Below are positions 35,104-44,631 of a DNA stretch of 64,000 bases, in pieces. Numbering within the stretch: position 1 is the stretch's first letter; each line of letters opens with the position of its first letter. The DNA is taken from positions 26,790 to 90,789 of the forward strand of contig DAIPBO010000012.1 in the NCBI GenBank assembly GCA_036774405.1. Direction: 5' to 3'. A model generated the notes under the pieces. That model was not told the DNA's origin. It searched no databases and saw only the letters and a program-made list of their open reading frames with translations. The DNA comes from JAAYDS01 sp012729155. Lineage in GTDB: Bacteria; Chloroflexota; Anaerolineae; UBA1429. The position numbers and the translations under genes were made by a program.

Positions 35104-37776
35104 ATGACCAAGATGCCGCTGCCGCAAGAGATGGCCAGGATGTACGACGCCGCAGCCATCGAGCAGCCCCTATATCACTGGTGGATGGAGCGCGGCGATT
35201 TTAAGCCGCGCATCGACCCGGCGCAAAAGCCGTTCGTGATCTCAATGCCGCCGCCCAACGTCACCGGCGCACTGCATCTGGGGCACGCCATCATCGCATC
35301 GATCGAAGACGCGATGATCCGCTACCATCGTCTGCATGGCCGGCCAACGCTCTGGGTGCCTGGCAGCGACCATGCTGGCATCGCGACGCAGAACGTGGTC
35401 GAGCGCGAGCTGGCCAAAGAGGGCCTCACGCGGCACGATCTGGGCCGCGAAAAGTTCGTCGAGCGGGTGTGGCAGTGGAAAGAGGTCTACCATCGGCGCA
35501 TCACCGAGCAGCACTATGCCCTGGGCGTCTCGTGCGACTGGGACCGCGAGCGCTTTACCATGGATGAGGGCCTCTCGCGGGCGGTGAGAGAAGCTTTTGT
35601 GCAGCTCTACGAAGATGGTTTGATCTACCGTGGCTCGTATCTGGTGAACTGGTGCCCGCGCTGCGGCACGGCCATCTCTGACCTCGAGGTGGAGCACGAG
35701 GATGAGCAGGCGCACTTGTGGTACGTGCGCTACTGGACGGCCGACCGCAGCCGCTCGATCACGGTGGCCACCACGCGCCCCGAGACGATTCTGGGCGATA
35801 CGGCTGTGGCCGTGCACCCCGAGGATGAGCGCTATGCTGACCTGGTGGGGCTTGAGGTGGTGCTGCCGGTGATCGGGCGCGCCATCCCCATTGTGGCAGA
35901 TGAGGCGGTGGATCGTGCCTTTGGAACCGGCGCCGTCAAGATCACGCCGGCGCATGACCCGGTGGACTATGAGGTGGGGCAACGGCATGGCCTGCCGTCG
36001 ATCAATGTGATGAACGACGATATGACCATGAACGCCGAGGCCGGCCCCTACGTGGGCCAAGACCGCTTTGACTGTCGCCGCAACCTGGTGGCTGACATCG
36101 AGGCGCTGGGCGATCTGATCAAGATCCAGGATCTGAGCCACGCTGTGGGGCATTGCCAGCGCTGCAACACCATCGTAGAACCGCGCATCTCCAAGCAGTG
36201 GTTCGTCAAGACGGCACCGCTGGCCGAGGAGGCGCTGGCGGCCGTCAACGATGGACGTATTCGCATCGTGCCTGAGCGTTTTGCGCGCGTGTATGCCAAC
36301 TGGATGGAGAACATCCGCGACTGGTGTATCTCGCGGCAGCTCTGGTGGGGGCATCGCATCCCTGTCTGGTACTGTGCCGACTGTGGCGCCGAACTCTGTG
36401 CCCGTGAAGACCCGACCACCTGCGCCAAGTGCGGCGGCAGGGCCCTGGAGCAAGACCCTGACGTGCTCGACACCTGGTTCTCGTCGGGGCTGTGGCCCTT
36501 TTCGACGTTGGGCTGGCCCGACCAGACGCCCGACCTGGACTATTTTTACCCCACGTCGGTGCTCGAGACGGGCTATGACATCCTCTTTTTCTGGGTGGCT
36601 CGCATGATCATGATGGGTCTGCGCATGACGGGGCAGGTGCCTTTCGATACCGTCTATCTGCATGGGCTCATCCGCAACGAGGACGGCAAAAAGATCAGCA
36701 AGTCGCTGCCTAACGCCGAGAGCTATGATCCGCTGAACATCATCCGCGAGTATGGGCAGGACGCACTGCGCTACACACTGCTCACCGGCTCTACCCCTGG
36801 CAACGACATGAAGCTGTCGCTTGGCCGCGTGGAGAGCAACCGCAACTTTGGCAACAAGCTGTGGCAGGCGGCTCGCTTTGTGCTGGGCAACCTGGGCGAT
36901 CAGTCGGCCGCCTTTACGCCACCCGCGAGCGTCGACCCTGCCACGCTCGACGACGTCGCTGACCGCTGGATCGTGAGCCGATTCCATGGTCTGGTTGGCG
37001 AGGTGGATCGCCTCTTTGAGGCTTATCAGATCGGCGAGGCGGGCCGACAGATCTATGAGTTCATCTGGGGCGAGTACTGTGACTGGTATATCGAGATGAC
37101 CAAAGTGCGCCTGCGCGGCGACGGCGGGTCGGCGGCCGAGCAGGCGCTGCAGGCGCTGGTGTACGTGCTCGACGGCTGTCTCAAGCTGCTGCACCCCTAC
37201 ATGCCCTTTGTCACCGAGGCGATCTGGCAATACCTGCCGCACCATGGCGAGGCGTTGATCGTGGCCGACTGGCCGGCCGGTGGCGCGCAAGATGCCGAGG
37301 CCGAGGCCGATCTGGCGGCGCTGATGGAGCTCGTGCGGGCCATCCGCAACGTGCGCAGCGAGTATGAGGTGGAGGCGAGCCGGCGCATCGGCGCGGTGGT
37401 GGTGGCCGGCGAGCGGCTGGCGCTGGTCGAGTCGCAGCGCGAGGCGTTTCTGCAGCTGGCGCGCATCGACCCGGCACAGCTCACCCTGGTGACTGGCCTC
37501 GCTGAGCACCCAGAGCGCGCCGTCAGCCTGGTGGTGGCCGGGTTCGAGTGCTATCTGCCACTGGCCGCGCTGGTCGACCTCGATGTCGAGCGCGAGCGGA
37601 TCGGCAAACAGCTCGCCGAGCTGGCCAGCGAGATCGCACGTTCTGAAAAGCTGCTGGGCAACGCCGGCTTTGTGGCCAAGGCGCCAGAGGCGGTGGTGGA
37701 ACGCGAGCGCGTCAAACTGGGCGACCTGCGAGAGCGCCGCGCCAAGCTCGATAACCGCCAACAGGCTCTGAGCTGA
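35104..37776 (+). CDS. valS: Valyl-tRNA synthetase
   Basis: Charges tRNA-Val and edits mis-charged threonine; 890 residues. The class I HIGH motif is HLGH in PPNVTGALHLGHAI (about 57), KMSKS is present as KISKS in NEDGKKISKSLPN (about 529), the CP1 editing domain contains TVATTRPETILGDTAV, and the C-terminal coiled-coil arm (ERIGKQLAELASEIARSEK) is complete. Start at 35104 with GGGGAGGAAACAG; the open frame upstream to 34981 is part of the T-box leader and not coding. A terminator follows at 37793. Confidence 0.98.
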   Translation: MTKMPLPQEMARMYDAAAIEQPLYHWWMERGDFKPRIDPAQKPFVISMPPPNVTGALHLGHAIIASIEDAMIRYHRLHGRPTLWVPGSDHAGIATQNVVERELAKEGLTRHDLGREKFVERVWQWKEVYHRRITEQHYALGVSCDWDRERFTMDEGLSRAVREAFVQLYEDGLIYRGSYLVNWCPRCGTAISDLEVEHEDEQAHLWYVRYWTADRSRSITVATTRPETILGDTAVAVHPEDERYADLVGLEVVLPVIGRAIPIVADEAVDRAFGTGAVKITPAHDPVDYEVGQRHGLPSINVMNDDMTMNAEAGPYVGQDRFDCRRNLVADIEALGDLIKIQDLSHAVGHCQRCNTIVEPRISKQWFVKTAPLAEEALAAVNDGRIRIVPERFARVYANWMENIRDWCISRQLWWGHRIPVWYCADCGAELCAREDPTTCAKCGGRALEQDPDVLDTWFSSGLWPFSTLGWPDQTPDLDYFYPTSVLETGYDILFFWVARMIMMGLRMTGQVPFDTVYLHGLIRNEDGKKISKSLPNAESYDPLNIIREYGQDALRYTLLTGSTPGNDMKLSLGRVESNRNFGNKLWQAARFVLGNLGDQSAAFTPPASVDPATLDDVADRWIVSRFHGLVGEVDRLFEAYQIGEAGRQIYEFIWGEYCDWYIEMTKVRLRGDGGSAAEQALQALVYVLDGCLKLLHPYMPFVTEAIWQYLPHHGEALIVADWPAGGAQDAEAEADLAALMELVRAIRNVRSEYEVEASRRIGAVVVAGERLALVESQREAFLQLARIDPAQLTLVTGLAEHPERAVSLVVAGFECYLPLAALVDLDVERERIGKQLAELASEIARSEKLLGNAGFVAKAPEAVVERERVKLGDLRERRAKLDNRQQALS

Positions 37777-37792
37777 GATCAGTGCGACTATG

Positions 37793-37822
37793 AACGGGGC
37801 CTGCGTTTACGCAGGCCCCGTT
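37793..37822 (+). terminator. Intrinsic terminator of valS
   Basis: Perfect 13-bp stem (37793-37805 with 37810-37822), TTTA loop, followed by TTGCTGCTTG. Confidence 0.85.
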
Positions 37823-37842
37823 TTGCTGCTTGCCAGACCGAC

Positions 37843-37870
37843 TTGACACCCTCAGGGGGCATGGTATAAT
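37843..37870 (+). promoter_or_regulatory. Consensus promoter of the aldo/keto reductase gene
   Basis: Perfect TTGACA (37843-37848) and perfect TATAAT (37865-37870) with a 16-base spacer. The strongest promoter in the window by sequence. The following leader is unusually AT-rich. Confidence 0.85.
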
Positions 37871-37913
37871 CTTTAGTAAGTCAATAAACAATAACATCCC
37901 TGAGGAGGTTGTG

Positions 37914-38852
37914 ATGGAGTTCCGGAGACTTGGCAAGGCGGGCATCAAGCTGAGTACGGTGGGCCTGGGCGGTTGGACGACCTTTGGCGAAAGCATTCAG
38001 GATCGTGACCTGACACGCGATATCATCCGCGCCGCGTATGAGCAGGGGATCAACTTTTTCGACATCGCCGACGCCTATGCGCGCGGTGGTTCGGAAGAGA
38101 TGATGGGGCAGGTGCTGCGCGAGTTCCCACGGCATACGCTGGTGATCTCGAGCAAGCTGTTCTGGCCGATGAGCGACGATGTGAACGACCGCGGACTCTC
38201 GCGCAAGCACGTCTTTGAGTCGGTGGACAAGTCGCTCAAACGCATCGGCACTGACTATCTGGACATCTACTACTGCCATCGCTTTGACCCCGAGACGCCT
38301 CTCGAAGAAACAGTGCGCGCCATGGATGATCTGGTGCATCAGGGCAAGGTGCTCTACTGGGGCACTAGCGAGTGGAGTGGCGCCCAGATCGCAGAGGCCG
38401 TGGGCCTGGCGCGCCAGCACAATCTCTATGCGCCCAGCGTTGAACAGCCGCACTATAGCCTGCTACATCGCCAGCGCGTCGAGGGAGAGATCATCCCCGC
38501 GGTGCGGGCACATGGCATTGGGCTCACGACCTTTAGCCCGCTGGCAAACGGCATTCTGACGGGGAAGTACGATGACGGGGTGCCGGCAGATAGCCGCGCG
38601 GCCCGCAATGAGCACCTGCGCGAGCGCCTAACTGATGACCTGCTCGACAAGGTGCGCCGCCTCAAGCCCATCGCCGATGACCTGGGCATTAACCGCGCCC
38701 AGCTGGCTGTGGCCTGGATTCTGCGCCAGCCTGAGGTGACTGCGGTAATCACTGGCGCCACCAGGCCCGAGCATGTGGCTGGCAATGCCAGGGCAGCTAG
38801 CGTGGCGTTGACCCCCGACGTCGTTGCGGCCATCGACGCTCTCTTTGCCTAG
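37914..38852 (+). CDS. Aldo/keto reductase
   Basis: NAD(P)H-dependent oxidoreductase, 312 residues, similar to YhdN/potassium-channel beta-subunit-like reductases. The catalytic tetrad can be placed: Asp and Tyr in FDIADAYARGGSE, Lys in LVISSKLFWPM and His in YLDIYYCHRFDP. The nucleotide-binding end shows FSPLANGILTGKY and the C-terminal PEVTAVITGATRPEHV. GAGGAGG precedes the ATG at 37914. Given the consensus promoter, it should be well expressed. Substrate unknown. Confidence 0.94.
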   Translation: MEFRRLGKAGIKLSTVGLGGWTTFGESIQDRDLTRDIIRAAYEQGINFFDIADAYARGGSEEMMGQVLREFPRHTLVISSKLFWPMSDDVNDRGLSRKHVFESVDKSLKRIGTDYLDIYYCHRFDPETPLEETVRAMDDLVHQGKVLYWGTSEWSGAQIAEAVGLARQHNLYAPSVEQPHYSLLHRQRVEGEIIPAVRAHGIGLTTFSPLANGILTGKYDDGVPADSRAARNEHLRERLTDDLLDKVRRLKPIADDLGINRAQLAVAWILRQPEVTAVITGATRPEHVAGNARAASVALTPDVVAAIDALFA

Positions 38853-38875
38853 CCCGTCACCGGCCTTTTTGAAAC

Positions 38876-38904
38876 AGCAACAGCGCCCACAGGGCGCTGT
38901 TGCT
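38876..38904. terminator. Terminator between the reductase and cupin genes
   Basis: Perfect 13-bp stem (38876-38888 with 38892-38904), ACA loop, then TTGCTTT on the plus strand. It serves the reductase gene and possibly the convergent cupin gene. Confidence 0.8.
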
Positions 38905-38930
38905 TTGCTTTACCGTCTGGCAGCCGGCGG

Positions 38931-39263
38931 TTACTCGACGACTGGCCACCAGAGGGCGAACCAGAGCATCTCGCCGTCCGAGTTGTTGCGCACGGTGTGC
39001 ATCACATCGGGGGGCACATCGACCACCATGCCGGGGAAGGTCTCGGCGACCTCATCGCCGATGACCACCTGGCCATGGCCTGCATGGAAGAAGTAGATCT
39101 CTTGCGTGGGGTGCGTGTGAGGTTCCATCTCGCCGCCCGGGTTGAGATGGCCCCAGGCATGGCCAAAGGGCGCCTTGACGCCGTCGGGCAGCACGGGCAT
39201 GGCCAGGATGGTACCGGCATGGGCCGGGCGTGCGGTCAGGGCATCATAGCTGCTGGTGTTCAT
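38931..39263 (-). CDS. Cupin-domain protein
   Basis: A 110-residue single-domain cupin. Motif 1 is visible as GGEMEPHTHPTQEIYFFHAG (metal-binding His, His and Glu) and motif 2 around VDVPPDVMHTVRN (His). The start at 39263 has GAGGAG seven bases upstream; the open frame extends into mfd. It follows mfd by 11 bases and is the last gene of pth-mfd-cupin. Function cannot be told from sequence. Confidence 0.88.
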   Translation of the reverse strand: MNTSSYDALTARPAHAGTILAMPVLPDGVKAPFGHAWGHLNPGGEMEPHTHPTQEIYFFHAGHGQVVIGDEVAETFPGMVVDVPPDVMHTVRNNSDGEMLWFALWWPVVE

Positions 39264-39274
39264 GTTTCGCTCCT

Positions 39275-42200
39275 CTAGGGTGTGAGTGGGGTGAGCTCGA
39301 GTCGATCCATCATCCCGAGCGCGGCGGTGAGGCGATCGCGCCAGTCTGCGCCGACCTGCAGCCACACACGCGACCCGCGCGCCCGCACGTCGGGCTGGCG
39401 GTTCAGCCGCGCCAGGGCGTTGTCGGTGAGCAAGAGGGGCAGCACCAGCACAATCTCGTCTTCCATGCTCTTGATCTGAATCACGCCAACCTGCTCGGCT
39501 CGCGCCTTGACCTCGAGCAGGTAGAACAGGTCCTCGACCGGCGCCGGCATGGTGCCAAAGCGATCGCGCAGCTCATCGCGTATCTGGGCAACGTCGTCCA
39601 GCGTCTTGACGTGAGACAACCGCCGGTAGAGACGCAAGCGCAGGGCGGCGTCGGGTATATAGTCATCTGGCAGGTGGGCCGAGAGGGGCAGATCGATGCT
39701 GGGACCCAGGTCGAGGCTGAGGGCCTCGACGGCTGCCCGGTGTTGAGCACGAATCACCGCCTCCAGCGACTCGCCTGAGGCATCGCGGATCTCTTGCACG
39801 GCGCGCCGTAACAGGCGGCTATAGAGATCAAACCCGATGGCATTGATGTGGCCGTGCTGCTCTGCACCGAGAATCTCGCCGGCGCCGCGGATCTCCATAT
39901 CGCGCATAGCCACGCGCAGGCCTGCGCCCAGCTCGCTGGCCTCTTGGATGGCCTGCAGGCGCTTGGTGGCGATCTCGGTGAGCGGCGGTCGATAGAGCAG
40001 GTAGGCATAGCCGCGGTTGAGCCCACGCCCCACGCGGCCACGCAACTGGTAGAGCTGCGCCAGGCCAAAATGGTCAGCATCATCGATGATGATGGTGTTG
40101 ACGTTGGGGATGTCGAGGCCGCTTTCGATGATGGTGGTGCACAGAAGTACGTCATACTGCCCCTGGGCAAAGTCTAGCATCACCTGTGCGAGCTCGTCCT
40201 CGTCCATCTGCCCGTGGCCGATGACCACACTGGCCTCGGGCACGATGCGGTGCAACGCAGCCGCTACCAGGTCGATATCTTGCACACGGTTGTGCACAAA
40301 GTACACCTGACCGTTGCGGTCGATCTCGCGCAGGATGGCCGTGCGGATGGCACTCTCCTCGTAGGACGCCACCACAGTGCGCACTGCCAGGCGATTCTCG
40401 GGGGCCGTATCGATTATGCTCATATCGCGGATGCCGCTGAGCGACATGTGCAGGGTGCGCGGGATGGGCGTGGCCGTCATGGTGAGCACGTCTACCTCGC
40501 GACGGAGCTGCTTGAGGCGCTCTTTGTGGGTAACGCCAAACCGCTGCTCTTCATCGATGACCACCAGGCCCAGGTCGTGGAACGAGACATCTTGCGAGAG
40601 CAGACGGTGTGTGCCGATGACGATATCGACGCTGCCCTCCATGAGGCCGAGGATAACCTCGTCTTGCTCGTCGGGGCTACGAAAGCGCGAAAGCATCTCG
40701 ACGCGCACCGGAAAGGCGCGCAGTCGTCGTCGGAAGGTGTAAAAATGCTGTTGCGCCAGGATGGTGGTGGGCACCAGCACGGCCACCTGCTTGCCATCCA
40801 TCACCGCCTTAAAGGCGGCACGCAGGGCCACCTCTGTCTTGCCATAGCCCACGTCGCCGCACACCAGGCGGTCCATCGGCTTGGGGCGCTCCATGTCGGC
40901 CTTGATCTCGGCCAGGGCGCGGAGCTGGTCGTCGGTCTCTTCGTAGGCAAAAGATGCCTCTAGCTCGTGCTGCCATTCGGTGTCAGCCGCAAAGGCCATG
41001 CCGGGCGTCACCTCACGAGCGGCGTAGAGCTCGAGCAGGTCGCGCGCGATATCGCGGATGGCCTTTTCAGCCCTTTCGCGGACGGCGGCCCACTCGGTGC
41101 CCCCCAGGCGGTGGATGCGCGGTTGGCGCTCGTCGGCGCCCAGGTAGCGGCTAACGCGGTCGGCCTGATGAATGGGCACAAAGAGGCGATCGCCCTGTTC
41201 ATAGGCCAGCTCCAGGTACTCGCGCTCGACGCCGCCGATGCTCTTGCGCACCAACCCGCGATAGACGCCGATGCCATACTCAAGGTGTACGACATAGTCG
41301 CCCTCTTGCAGGTCGGCAAAGAGGGCCTCCGGTGCGCTCTGGCGAGGGGCTATCTCTCGGCGTCGCTGTTTGCGCACCCAACCGAACAGCTCAGCATCGG
41401 TGAGCAGCAGCAGGTCGGCTGCCGGCAGGGCCCAGCCCTCGTTGACGACGCCATCGATCAGGCTGATGGTACCTGGTGCTGGTAGGCTCGCCAGCTCGCG
41501 AGTCGGCGTCACAGGCACCTGCTGTTGGTGCAAGAGGGTGGCCAGGCGCTCGGCCTGCCGCGAGACGAGCACCAGCCGTTGGCCGTCGCGGCTGAGGCGC
41601 ACGGCCTCGGCCAGGCCGTCTTCGAGCTGACCGCCAAAGTGCGGCGCCGCCACAAAGAGCCGGCCGATGGGAGACTGTAGCTCTTGCTGACCATAGCCGA
41701 GGCTGATGGCGCCCGCTAGGCGGGTTTTGAGCTCTTCCCACGTTAGGTGAGCTATGGCAAAGTTGGCTGGCAGGTCGCCGTCGCGGATCATGTCGGCCCT
41801 CAGACTGGTGGCCTGGTTCTCGAGGCCGAGGGCAGCCGTCTCGAGCGTCAACACATCGTCGACCAGCAGCAGGGCATTGGCCGGCAGATAGTCTGTGAGC
41901 GTGGCAGCGTTGGGATAGAGATAGGGCGTATAGTACTCGATGCCACGAAAGTAGGCTCGCTCGAGCAAATGGTCGCGATCGTCCTGATAGCGCGCCCTGG
42001 CCACGCCGTTACAGCCATCGAGCTGCCAGCTCGCGAGGGCCTCACGCGCAGCCAGTCCCCACTCGGGCAGCGCCTCGCTGGCAGGCGGCAAAGCCACGCT
42101 GGTAAGGTTTTTGCGGGTGCGCTGCGTGCTGGCATCGAATGTGCGGATCGAGTCGATCTCGTCGCCGAAAAAGTCGATGCGAATGGGCCAATGCTGGCCC

Positions 42201-42796
42201 GGCGGGTAGACATCGACCAGGCTGCCACGGTGGGCAAAGGTGCCTGGCTCCTCAACCACGGGCACACGCTCGTAGCCAGCGCGAACGAGGCGCTCGATCA
42301 GCGTATACATTGGCACGGCCTGTCCCTGATCGAGCGTCTGATGTGCGCGCAGCAGGGCGCGCGGAGTGACGGTCTTGGCCATCAGCGACCAGATCGAGGC
42401 GGTGATAAACAGCCCTTGTGGGGCAGCTGCGCCGCGGCTCTGCGCGGCCAGCTCACTCAAGAGCGAGACGCGGGCCTGGATGGTCTCGCGATCCCACGGG
42501 GTGCGGTCATAAAAGATCGTGTCGGGTGCATGGTAGTAACGCACCAGAGCTGGATCGTGAGCATAGCCCTGCACCTGCTCGGCAAGCTGACGGGCCGCGG
42601 CCGGCGTGCCGGTGACAAAGAGAACGGGGCCGCCCCAGTCGGCCTGGATGGCGGCCAGCAGCACTGGGCGAGCGGCCTCGAGCACATCCAGCGTGAGCGC
42701 CGCAAAGCGACGTTCGTCTCGCGCTGCCGATAGCTGCGTCAGCAGCTGTTGGTATGTGGGGTGCGCACGCAACGGTGCCAGCAGGTTCAGTTTCAT
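39275..42796 (-). CDS. mfd: Transcription-repair coupling factor Mfd
   Basis: Removes stalled RNA polymerase from DNA lesions and recruits UvrA; 1173 residues. Order: UvrB-homology region (residues 1-350), RNA-polymerase-interacting domain starting near EGDYVVHLEYGIGVYRGL, then the RecG-like translocase with Walker A GDVGYGKTEVALRA (about 650), DEEQRFGV (about 750), TATPIPRTLHMSL, and QLRGRVGR, and the C-terminal TRCF domain. It starts ten bases after the pth stop. Full length. Confidence 0.98.
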   Translation of the reverse strand: MKLNLLAPLRAHPTYQQLLTQLSAARDERRFAALTLDVLEAARPVLLAAIQADWGGPVLFVTGTPAAARQLAEQVQGYAHDPALVRYYHAPDTIFYDRTPWDRETIQARVSLLSELAAQSRGAAAPQGLFITASIWSLMAKTVTPRALLRAHQTLDQGQAVPMYTLIERLVRAGYERVPVVEEPGTFAHRGSLVDVYPPGQHWPIRIDFFGDEIDSIRTFDASTQRTRKNLTSVALPPASEALPEWGLAAREALASWQLDGCNGVARARYQDDRDHLLERAYFRGIEYYTPYLYPNAATLTDYLPANALLLVDDVLTLETAALGLENQATSLRADMIRDGDLPANFAIAHLTWEELKTRLAGAISLGYGQQELQSPIGRLFVAAPHFGGQLEDGLAEAVRLSRDGQRLVLVSRQAERLATLLHQQQVPVTPTRELASLPAPGTISLIDGVVNEGWALPAADLLLLTDAELFGWVRKQRRREIAPRQSAPEALFADLQEGDYVVHLEYGIGVYRGLVRKSIGGVEREYLELAYEQGDRLFVPIHQADRVSRYLGADERQPRIHRLGGTEWAAVRERAEKAIRDIARDLLELYAAREVTPGMAFAADTEWQHELEASFAYEETDDQLRALAEIKADMERPKPMDRLVCGDVGYGKTEVALRAAFKAVMDGKQVAVLVPTTILAQQHFYTFRRRLRAFPVRVEMLSRFRSPDEQDEVILGLMEGSVDIVIGTHRLLSQDVSFHDLGLVVIDEEQRFGVTHKERLKQLRREVDVLTMTATPIPRTLHMSLSGIRDMSIIDTAPENRLAVRTVVASYEESAIRTAILREIDRNGQVYFVHNRVQDIDLVAAALHRIVPEASVVIGHGQMDEDELAQVMLDFAQGQYDVLLCTTIIESGLDIPNVNTIIIDDADHFGLAQLYQLRGRVGRGLNRGYAYLLYRPPLTEIATKRLQAIQEASELGAGLRVAMRDMEIRGAGEILGAEQHGHINAIGFDLYSRLLRRAVQEIRDASGESLEAVIRAQHRAAVEALSLDLGPSIDLPLSAHLPDDYIPDAALRLRLYRRLSHVKTLDDVAQIRDELRDRFGTMPAPVEDLFYLLEVKARAEQVGVIQIKSMEDEIVLVLPLLLTDNALARLNRQPDVRARGSRVWLQVGADWRDRLTAALGMMDRLELTPLTP

Positions 42797-42806
42797 ATGG
42801 CCTCGT

Positions 42807-43409
42807 CTAGAGGGGGAACAGCGGCTGCCCGTTGTAGAGGTTCATCGCTTCGTGAACGCCTTGTTCTAGCAGCGTGCGCAGAACCTCGTCGACGCGCTGA
42901 TGGGCTGCGGCGATGACGGGCTGCTGATCGCGATCAAAGTCGTTCAGCACATAGTCGGCGGGGTCTCCCGCGCTGGGGCGGCCGATGCCGATGCGCACAC
43001 GGCAAAATGCCTGCGACTTGAGCATGGCGATGATGCTTTTCAGGCCATTGTGGCCGCCACTGCCGCCCTCAGGGCGCACGCGTACCTGCCCCAGCTCCAG
43101 GTCGAGATCATCATAGATGACGATGAGGTGATCCAGCGGCACCTTGAACCAACGTACGAGCGGCGCCACAGCCTGCCCGCTCTCGTTCATAAAGGTCTGT
43201 GGCTGCGCCAACACTACACGCTTGCCGATGATGGCGCCCTCGCCAAAGGTCGCACGAAAGCGACGCTTGTTGAGAGAGATGCCATACAGGCGCGCGATAT
43301 AGTCGGTGGCCTGAAAGCCGATGTTGTGCCGGTTACCGGCGTACTGCCGGCCTGGGTTGCCCAGGCCGGCGATAAGATAGCGCTCCACGAGTTCCTCGGG
43401 GTCGAGCAC
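42807..43409 (-). CDS. pth: Peptidyl-tRNA hydrolase
   Basis: Recycles tRNA from peptidyl-tRNA released early by ribosomes; 200 residues. It has LIAGLGNPGRQYAGNRHNIGF with the catalytic His, QPQTFMNESGQAV, YDDLDLELGQVRVRP and GGSGGHNGLKS. It appears to begin at GTG. Upstream of mfd on the minus strand with a ten-base gap. This window also encodes the unrelated hydrolase ArfB. Confidence 0.97.
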   Translation of the reverse strand: MLDPEELVERYLIAGLGNPGRQYAGNRHNIGFQATDYIARLYGISLNKRRFRATFGEGAIIGKRVVLAQPQTFMNESGQAVAPLVRWFKVPLDHLIVIYDDLDLELGQVRVRPEGGSGGHNGLKSIIAMLKSQAFCRVRIGIGRPSAGDPADYVLNDFDRDQQPVIAAAHQRVDEVLRTLLEQGVHEAMNLYNGQPLFPL

Positions 43410-43469
43410 AGTGCACCATCGTAGTGGCGCAGCAGCAAGCCAAGGTCGGATGGCCTGCCGCGCGGGCGC

Positions 43470-44162
43470 CTAAAGCAAGCGGCGGATGCCGAATACGATG
43501 CCCACCAACACGAACACGGCGCCCATGGCCAGCCCGCCATACATGGCCGACTGCCCCCACATCTTGACGTCAAGTGGAGACTCGCTCTCGGCCTCGGGGG
43601 CGGTCAGCGTGGGCGTTGGGGTGCCCTGTGCGGGGGCGCGGGTGGGCGCGATGACGATAGGCGTTGGCGACACCCGCGGCGTGGCTGTGGGGGCAACCGC
43701 AGGCGTCCCCTCCTCTTGTACGGGCTCGGGCTCCTCCAGAGCGGGCGTCTCCGTGACCTCTGGCGTCGGCGTTGAGGTGGGACGGGTGTTGGCCACCACC
43801 AGGTTACGCACAAAGAACTCTTCCCAGTTGCCATCTTGCTTGACGCCCTGCAGGCGCAGCGTATAGACGCCATCGGGCAAGACGGCGGTGTTCCACACTT
43901 CGAGCTGGCCGTTGATGACGGGCTGTTCGTGCAGCGACCCGATGACGGCCCACTCGCCTGGGTTGGCGCCTACGCCGAACTCGACTTTGTAGAACTGAAA
44001 CGAGGGCACCGAGGCCGACCCGATGATGGGCACCATGCCACGCACCTCTTGCCCCATCTCGGGCGATGTGATCTGCACCACCAGTTGCTGACCGGCCGTC
44101 GGCATCGCCAGGGCCAGCAGCAGGGTGATGAACGCCAGCGTTGCGAATGCTCGTTTGAGCAT
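43470..44162 (-). CDS. Secreted membrane-anchored protein with one Ig-like domain
   Basis: A 230-residue exported protein: N-terminal signal peptide (FITLLLALAMPTAG), one beta-rich Ig-like domain (about 28-125; ITSPEMGQEVRGMVPIIGSA, and WNTAVLPDGVYTLRLQ), a long Thr/Pro/Glu-rich spacer of about 75 residues, and a C-terminal hydrophobic helix ending in RRLL. It looks like a surface protein held by its C-terminus. Function unknown. It has its own divergent promoter against csoR. Confidence 0.8.
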   Translation of the reverse strand: MLKRAFATLAFITLLLALAMPTAGQQLVVQITSPEMGQEVRGMVPIIGSASVPSFQFYKVEFGVGANPGEWAVIGSLHEQPVINGQLEVWNTAVLPDGVYTLRLQGVKQDGNWEEFFVRNLVVANTRPTSTPTPEVTETPALEEPEPVQEEGTPAVAPTATPRVSPTPIVIAPTRAPAQGTPTPTLTAPEAESESPLDVKMWGQSAMYGGLAMGAVFVLVGIVFGIRRLL

Positions 44163-44195
44163 GGGGATATCCTCTGTACCTCGTATGGTGCTGCG

Positions 44196-44224
44196 AGTTT
44201 ACCACAATGGGCTGCCAGGGCCAA
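44196..44224 (-). promoter_or_regulatory. Promoter of the secreted Ig-like protein
   Basis: On the minus strand: TTGGCC (complement of 44219-44224), 17-base spacer, TAAACT (complement of 44196-44201). Confidence 0.5.
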
Positions 44225-44247
44225 GCCAGAGCGGCGTAAAGGTGCGT

Positions 44248-44281
44248 TTGACCTGCAAGCACACAAACCTATACTGGGTAT
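44248..44281 (+). promoter_or_regulatory. Promoter and possible operator of csoR-trxA
   Basis: TTGACC (44248-44253), 16-base spacer, TATACT (44270-44275). A small palindrome ATAC-TGG-GTAT (44271-44281) overlaps the -10 box, a position that would suit autorepression by the CsoR-type protein. Confidence 0.6.
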
Positions 44282-44307
44282 GAGCAGTCATCAGGAAGAG
44301 GCAGTCC

Positions 44308-44631
44308 ATGAGCAGCATCGAAGAACAGGCCGGCCCCAGCGATAGCGTGCAAGAAGAGATTCTGGCGCGGCTGCGCCGGGTCGAGGGACAGATTCGTGGC
44401 ATCCAGCGCATGATCGTCGAAGGTCGCGATTGCGAGGCTGTGGCGACGCAGCTGCTGGCGGCCCGCGCCGCGCTAGATAAGGCGAGCGTGTTCATCATGA
44501 GCCACCATATCGAGCAGTGCCTGGTGGGCACTTCGGGGCGCACCGATCATGACCAGCTCGATCGGGTGGTGTCTTTCTTCATGCGCTTTGCATCTGGCCC
44601 GGCGACGGCCATCGAGAGCGAGGAGGAGTAA
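44308..44631 (+). CDS. CsoR/RcnR/FrmR-family metal- or stress-sensing repressor
   Basis: A 107-residue all-helical repressor. It has the family start (VQEEILARLRRVEGQIRGIQRMI) and the sensing residues Cys in VEGRDCEAV, His in MSHHIEQC and Cys four residues later. The C-H-C set fits copper-type CsoR rather than CstR (no His) or classical FrmR. Its regulated partner in the operon is a thioredoxin, which overlaps its stop by one base. No copper pump gene is adjacent, so the inducer is not settled. Confidence 0.9.
   Translation: MSSIEEQAGPSDSVQEEILARLRRVEGQIRGIQRMIVEGRDCEAVATQLLAARAALDKASVFIMSHHIEQCLVGTSGRTDHDQLDRVVSFFMRFASGPATAIESEEE

Noticed and set aside
35242..37761. Open frame of 839 codons antisense to valS
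   Set aside because: Shadow of a very strongly conserved gene on the other strand; no domain and no ribosome-binding site.
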